Assembly (NCBI GenBank): GCA_030043335.1
Contig: JASHXX010000364.1
Span: forward strand, 1-6,785
Direction: 5' to 3'
From: Xanthobacteraceae bacterium
GTDB taxonomy: Bacteria > Pseudomonadota > Alphaproteobacteria > Rhizobiales > Xanthobacteraceae
Length of the DNA stretch: 6,785 nt
The notes below the pieces were generated by a model that was given only the letters and a program-made list of their open reading frames with translations, searched no databases and was not told the DNA's origin. The position numbers were made by a program, and so were the translations under genes. Shown in pieces: positions 4,961 through 6,785 of the stretch (position 1 is the stretch's first letter; every line of letters begins with the position of its first letter).

Positions 4961-6532
4961 CGCGCCCCTCCCCCGCCCAACCGCGTCGCGCGCGGCGCCC
5001 AAGCGGGCGCCGAAGCCCGTGCCAAGATCGGCGCCAAGTCCGGCAAGACCGGCGCGAAGGCCGGCTGGGCGGCGCTGTGCGCTTTCGCGGTCGAACGCAA
5101 CGGCGCAACGCCGATCTTCCGCCAGGTCTATCTGCAGATGCGCGGCGCGATCCTCGGGCAGCGGCTTGCACCCGGCGCCAAACTTCCCTCGACGCGCGTG
5201 CTCGCGGCCGAACTCAGCATCGCGCGCAGCTCCGTCATTGCCGCCTACGAGCAGCTTCTCGCCGAAGGTTACGTGTCCGGCCGCGTCGGTTCCGGCACCT
5301 ATATCAGCGCCGACCTGCCGGAGCCGGTCGAGCGCCGCCCGGCAGGGCGCAGACCGCCGGCGAGCGTCTCGCCGCCGCTGTCGCCGCAGGCGCGCGCCTT
5401 CGCCGCGCTCGGCGCGGTCGCGGTCGAAGACGAGGACCGGCCGTTCACCAACGCCAGGGTTCTGATCGACACGCGCACCATCGAGCTCTGGCGCAAGCTC
5501 AGCCAGGAGCTGTTCCGTCGCTTCGATCCGATCCACCGCGGCTATGCCGACGCGCGCGGCCTCATCGCGCTGCGCCGCGCCGTCTGCGACTATCTCGGCG
5601 CGGCGCGCGGCGTGCGCGCAACGCCCGAGCAGATCATCATCACCTCGGGCACGCAGCATGCGATCGATATTGCAACGCGCGTGCTGCTTTCGCCGGGCGA
5701 TGAGGTCTGGATCGAGGATCCGGGCTATCCGATGACCCGCCGCGCACTGGCCGCGGCCGGTATGGAGATCCGCGCGGTCGCGGTTGACGCGCAGGGTCTC
5801 AACGTGCGCGCCGGCCTACGCACGGCCCCGAAGGCGCGCGCCGCGTTCATCACGCCGTCGCACCAATATCCGCTCGGCATCATGCTGGCGATGAACCGGC
5901 GGCTCGAGCTTCTGGCCTGGACCCGCGAGACCGGGAGCTGGATCGTCGAGGATGACTACCACAGCGAATACCGCTATGCCGGCCGCCCGATCGCCGCGCT
6001 GCAGGGCCTCGATGAGGCAGAGCGAGTGATCTATGTCGGCACCTTCAACAAGGTGCTGTTTCCGGGGTTGCGGCTCGGCTACGTCGTGGTGCCGCCGCCG
6101 CTGGTGCAAAGCTTCGCCGGCGCGCGCTTTCTCCTCGACCGCCAGGCGCCGACGCTGTCGCAAGCTTTGGTCGCCGAGTTCATGCGCCAAGGCTATTTCG
6201 CCGCGCATATCCGCCGCATGCGTCTCCTCTATCGCGACCAGCGCGACCTCGTCGTCGGCGAGTTGCAGCGCCGGCTCGGGACGCGCATCGCCGTCACCGC
6301 ACCCGAGCAGGGCATGCATCTCGTCGCCTATCTTGGCGACGGCCTCTCCGACGTCGTACTCGAAGCGGCGCTGCGCGAACGCGGCATCATCGTGCGCGCG
6401 CTCTCGCGCATGTATCTGAAGGCGCCGCCGCGCCAGGGCTTCCTGCTCGGCTTCACCGGCTTTCCCCGCCAGGTCATCGCGCCGGCGCTGGCGCAGCTTG
6501 CGCGCGTCGTCGCCGCCAAGCCCCGATTGTAG
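4943..6532 (+). CDS. MocR-type transcriptional regulator: GntR winged helix fused to PLP-dependent aminotransferase fold (529 aa)
   Basis: Residues about 55-125 form a GntR-type winged helix (TPIFRQVYLQMRGAILGQRL, then LPSTRVLAAELSIARSSV and GYVSGRVGSGTYI). A Pro/Arg-rich linker of about 40 residues leads to a fold-type I aminotransferase domain (about 165-525). PLP contacts are recognisable: Schiff-base lysine K370 in GTFNKVLFPGLRLGY, and D337 in VEDDYHSEYRY, 33 residues earlier as in Bacillus GabR. Family members use PLP, or its adduct with an amino compound, to switch DNA binding rather than for net transamination. ATG 4943 is the last ATG before the winged helix but has no clear ribosome binding site. 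TTG 4886, GTG 4913 and TTG 4958 are alternatives. The first 50 residues are unusual, with Ala/Gly/Lys-rich repeats (AKIGAKSGKTGAKAG). It likely controls the divergent flavoprotein/AhpD-like genes and itself. Confidence 0.92.
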   Translation: MRQTTLRAPPPPNRVARGAQAGAEARAKIGAKSGKTGAKAGWAALCAFAVERNGATPIFRQVYLQMRGAILGQRLAPGAKLPSTRVLAAELSIARSSVIAAYEQLLAEGYVSGRVGSGTYISADLPEPVERRPAGRRPPASVSPPLSPQARAFAALGAVAVEDEDRPFTNARVLIDTRTIELWRKLSQELFRRFDPIHRGYADARGLIALRRAVCDYLGAARGVRATPEQIIITSGTQHAIDIATRVLLSPGDEVWIEDPGYPMTRRALAAAGMEIRAVAVDAQGLNVRAGLRTAPKARAAFITPSHQYPLGIMLAMNRRLELLAWTRETGSWIVEDDYHSEYRYAGRPIAALQGLDEAERVIYVGTFNKVLFPGLRLGYVVVPPPLVQSFAGARFLLDRQAPTLSQALVAEFMRQGYFAAHIRRMRLLYRDQRDLVVGELQRRLGTRIAVTAPEQGMHLVAYLGDGLSDVVLEAALRERGIIVRALSRMYLKAPPRQGFLLGFTGFPRQVIAPALAQLARVVAAKPRL

Positions 6533-6541
6533 CGGGTAGCG

Positions 6542-6566
6542 TCGCCCGGCAAACTGCGCCGGGCGA
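6542..6566. terminator. GC-rich hairpin after the MocR gene
   Basis: TCGCCCGGC (6542-6550) and GCCGGGCGA (6558-6566) make a perfect 9-bp stem with a 7-nt loop, 9 nt after the MocR stop codon. No T-run follows, so it may be a weak or Rho-assisted terminator, an attenuator, or an mRNA-stabilising stem before the SDR gene. Confidence 0.45.
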
Positions 6567-6585
6567 GTGATGAGGACAGCAGCAA

Positions 6586-6785
6586 ATGCCGAAGACCCTG
6601 GATTATTTCGCCGGCAAGACCATCGTCATCACCGTCGCCGCGTGCGGCATCGGCCGCGCCACCGCGCTCATCTTCGCCCGCGAAGCCGCCAATGTGGTTT
6701 GCGCCGATATCAACGAGGCCGGCGTGCGTGAGACCGCGGCGGAGGTCAACGGCAAAGGCGTGCAGGCGCTCGGGCTCAAGGTCGA
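6586..6785 (+). CDS. short-chain dehydrogenase/reductase, N-terminal part (runs off the window)
   Basis: The first 66 residues of a classical SDR are present. Strand 1 and the nucleotide-binding loop read KTIVITVAACGIGRATAL. Strand 2 ends in VVCADIN, whose D41 is the acidic residue that usually favours NAD(H) over NADP(H). Start ATG 6586 is supported by GAGGA at 6572-6576, 9 nt upstream. The usual TGxxxGIG motif is altered: position 17 is Val instead of Gly (GTC; one base from GGC), while G21 and G23 are kept. The catalytic Ser-Tyr-Lys lies beyond the window, so substrate and activity cannot be judged. It lies 53 nt after the MocR gene on the same strand, with a hairpin between, so readthrough or a separate promoter are both possible. 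Confidence 0.85.
   Translation, partial: MPKTLDYFAGKTIVITVAACGIGRATALIFAREAANVVCADINEAGVRETAAEVNGKGVQALGLKV

Noticed and set aside
4303..5100. Minus-strand open frame overlapping the flavoprotein start and the MocR N-terminus
   Set aside because: Out of frame with the recognised proteins, of low complexity, and crossing the divergent promoter region.

Overview
The window is high-GC DNA that looks like a member of the alphaproteobacterial order Hyphomicrobiales (Bradyrhizobium, Rhodopseudomonas or Xanthobacteraceae type). This inference rests on codon use, on the SAM/class III cyclase/AAA/TPR protein architecture that is abundant in that group, and on a palindrome at about 3530-3581 resembling a short dispersed repeat I associate with those genomes. 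No database search was possible.

Layout. Positions 1-236 are a non-coding leader with two inverted repeats. Positions 237-3435 (+) hold a large signalling gene (SAM domain, class III nucleotidyl cyclase, AAA-type ATPase, TPR-like C-terminus). It is broken by one extra C in the CCC run at 2233-2235 and by an in-frame TAA at 2320-2322. Everything else still reads well, so the inactivation looks recent, or one or both lesions are sequence errors. Positions 3436-3581 hold a probable terminator hairpin and the long palindrome, lying between convergent genes.

Positions 3582-4862 (-) carry two genes that probably form an operon. The first is a flavin-binding protein of the pyridoxamine 5'-phosphate oxidase-like family (4089-4862). 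The second is an AhpD-like carboxymuconolactone decarboxylase-family protein with a CxxC redox motif (3582-3977). Diverging from them is a MocR-type regulator (4943-6532, +), a winged helix fused to a PLP-dependent aminotransferase fold. The 80-bp divergent gap and the first codons of the regulator hold three copies of a GWCCACTT motif, one inverted and two direct, which are the best candidate for the MocR operator. After a GC-rich hairpin, a short-chain dehydrogenase/reductase gene starts at 6586 and runs off the window. Its glycine motif is unusual.

How the genes fit together: the MocR protein probably senses PLP or an amine/amino-acid adduct of it. It would then control the divergent flavoprotein/AhpD-like pair, and probably itself. 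This regulon is an inference from divergent arrangement and repeats. No mobile element, CRISPR array, tRNA or rRNA was seen. I do not see a clearly new system; the most checkable points are the MocR operator cluster, the doubly broken cyclase and the altered SDR motif.
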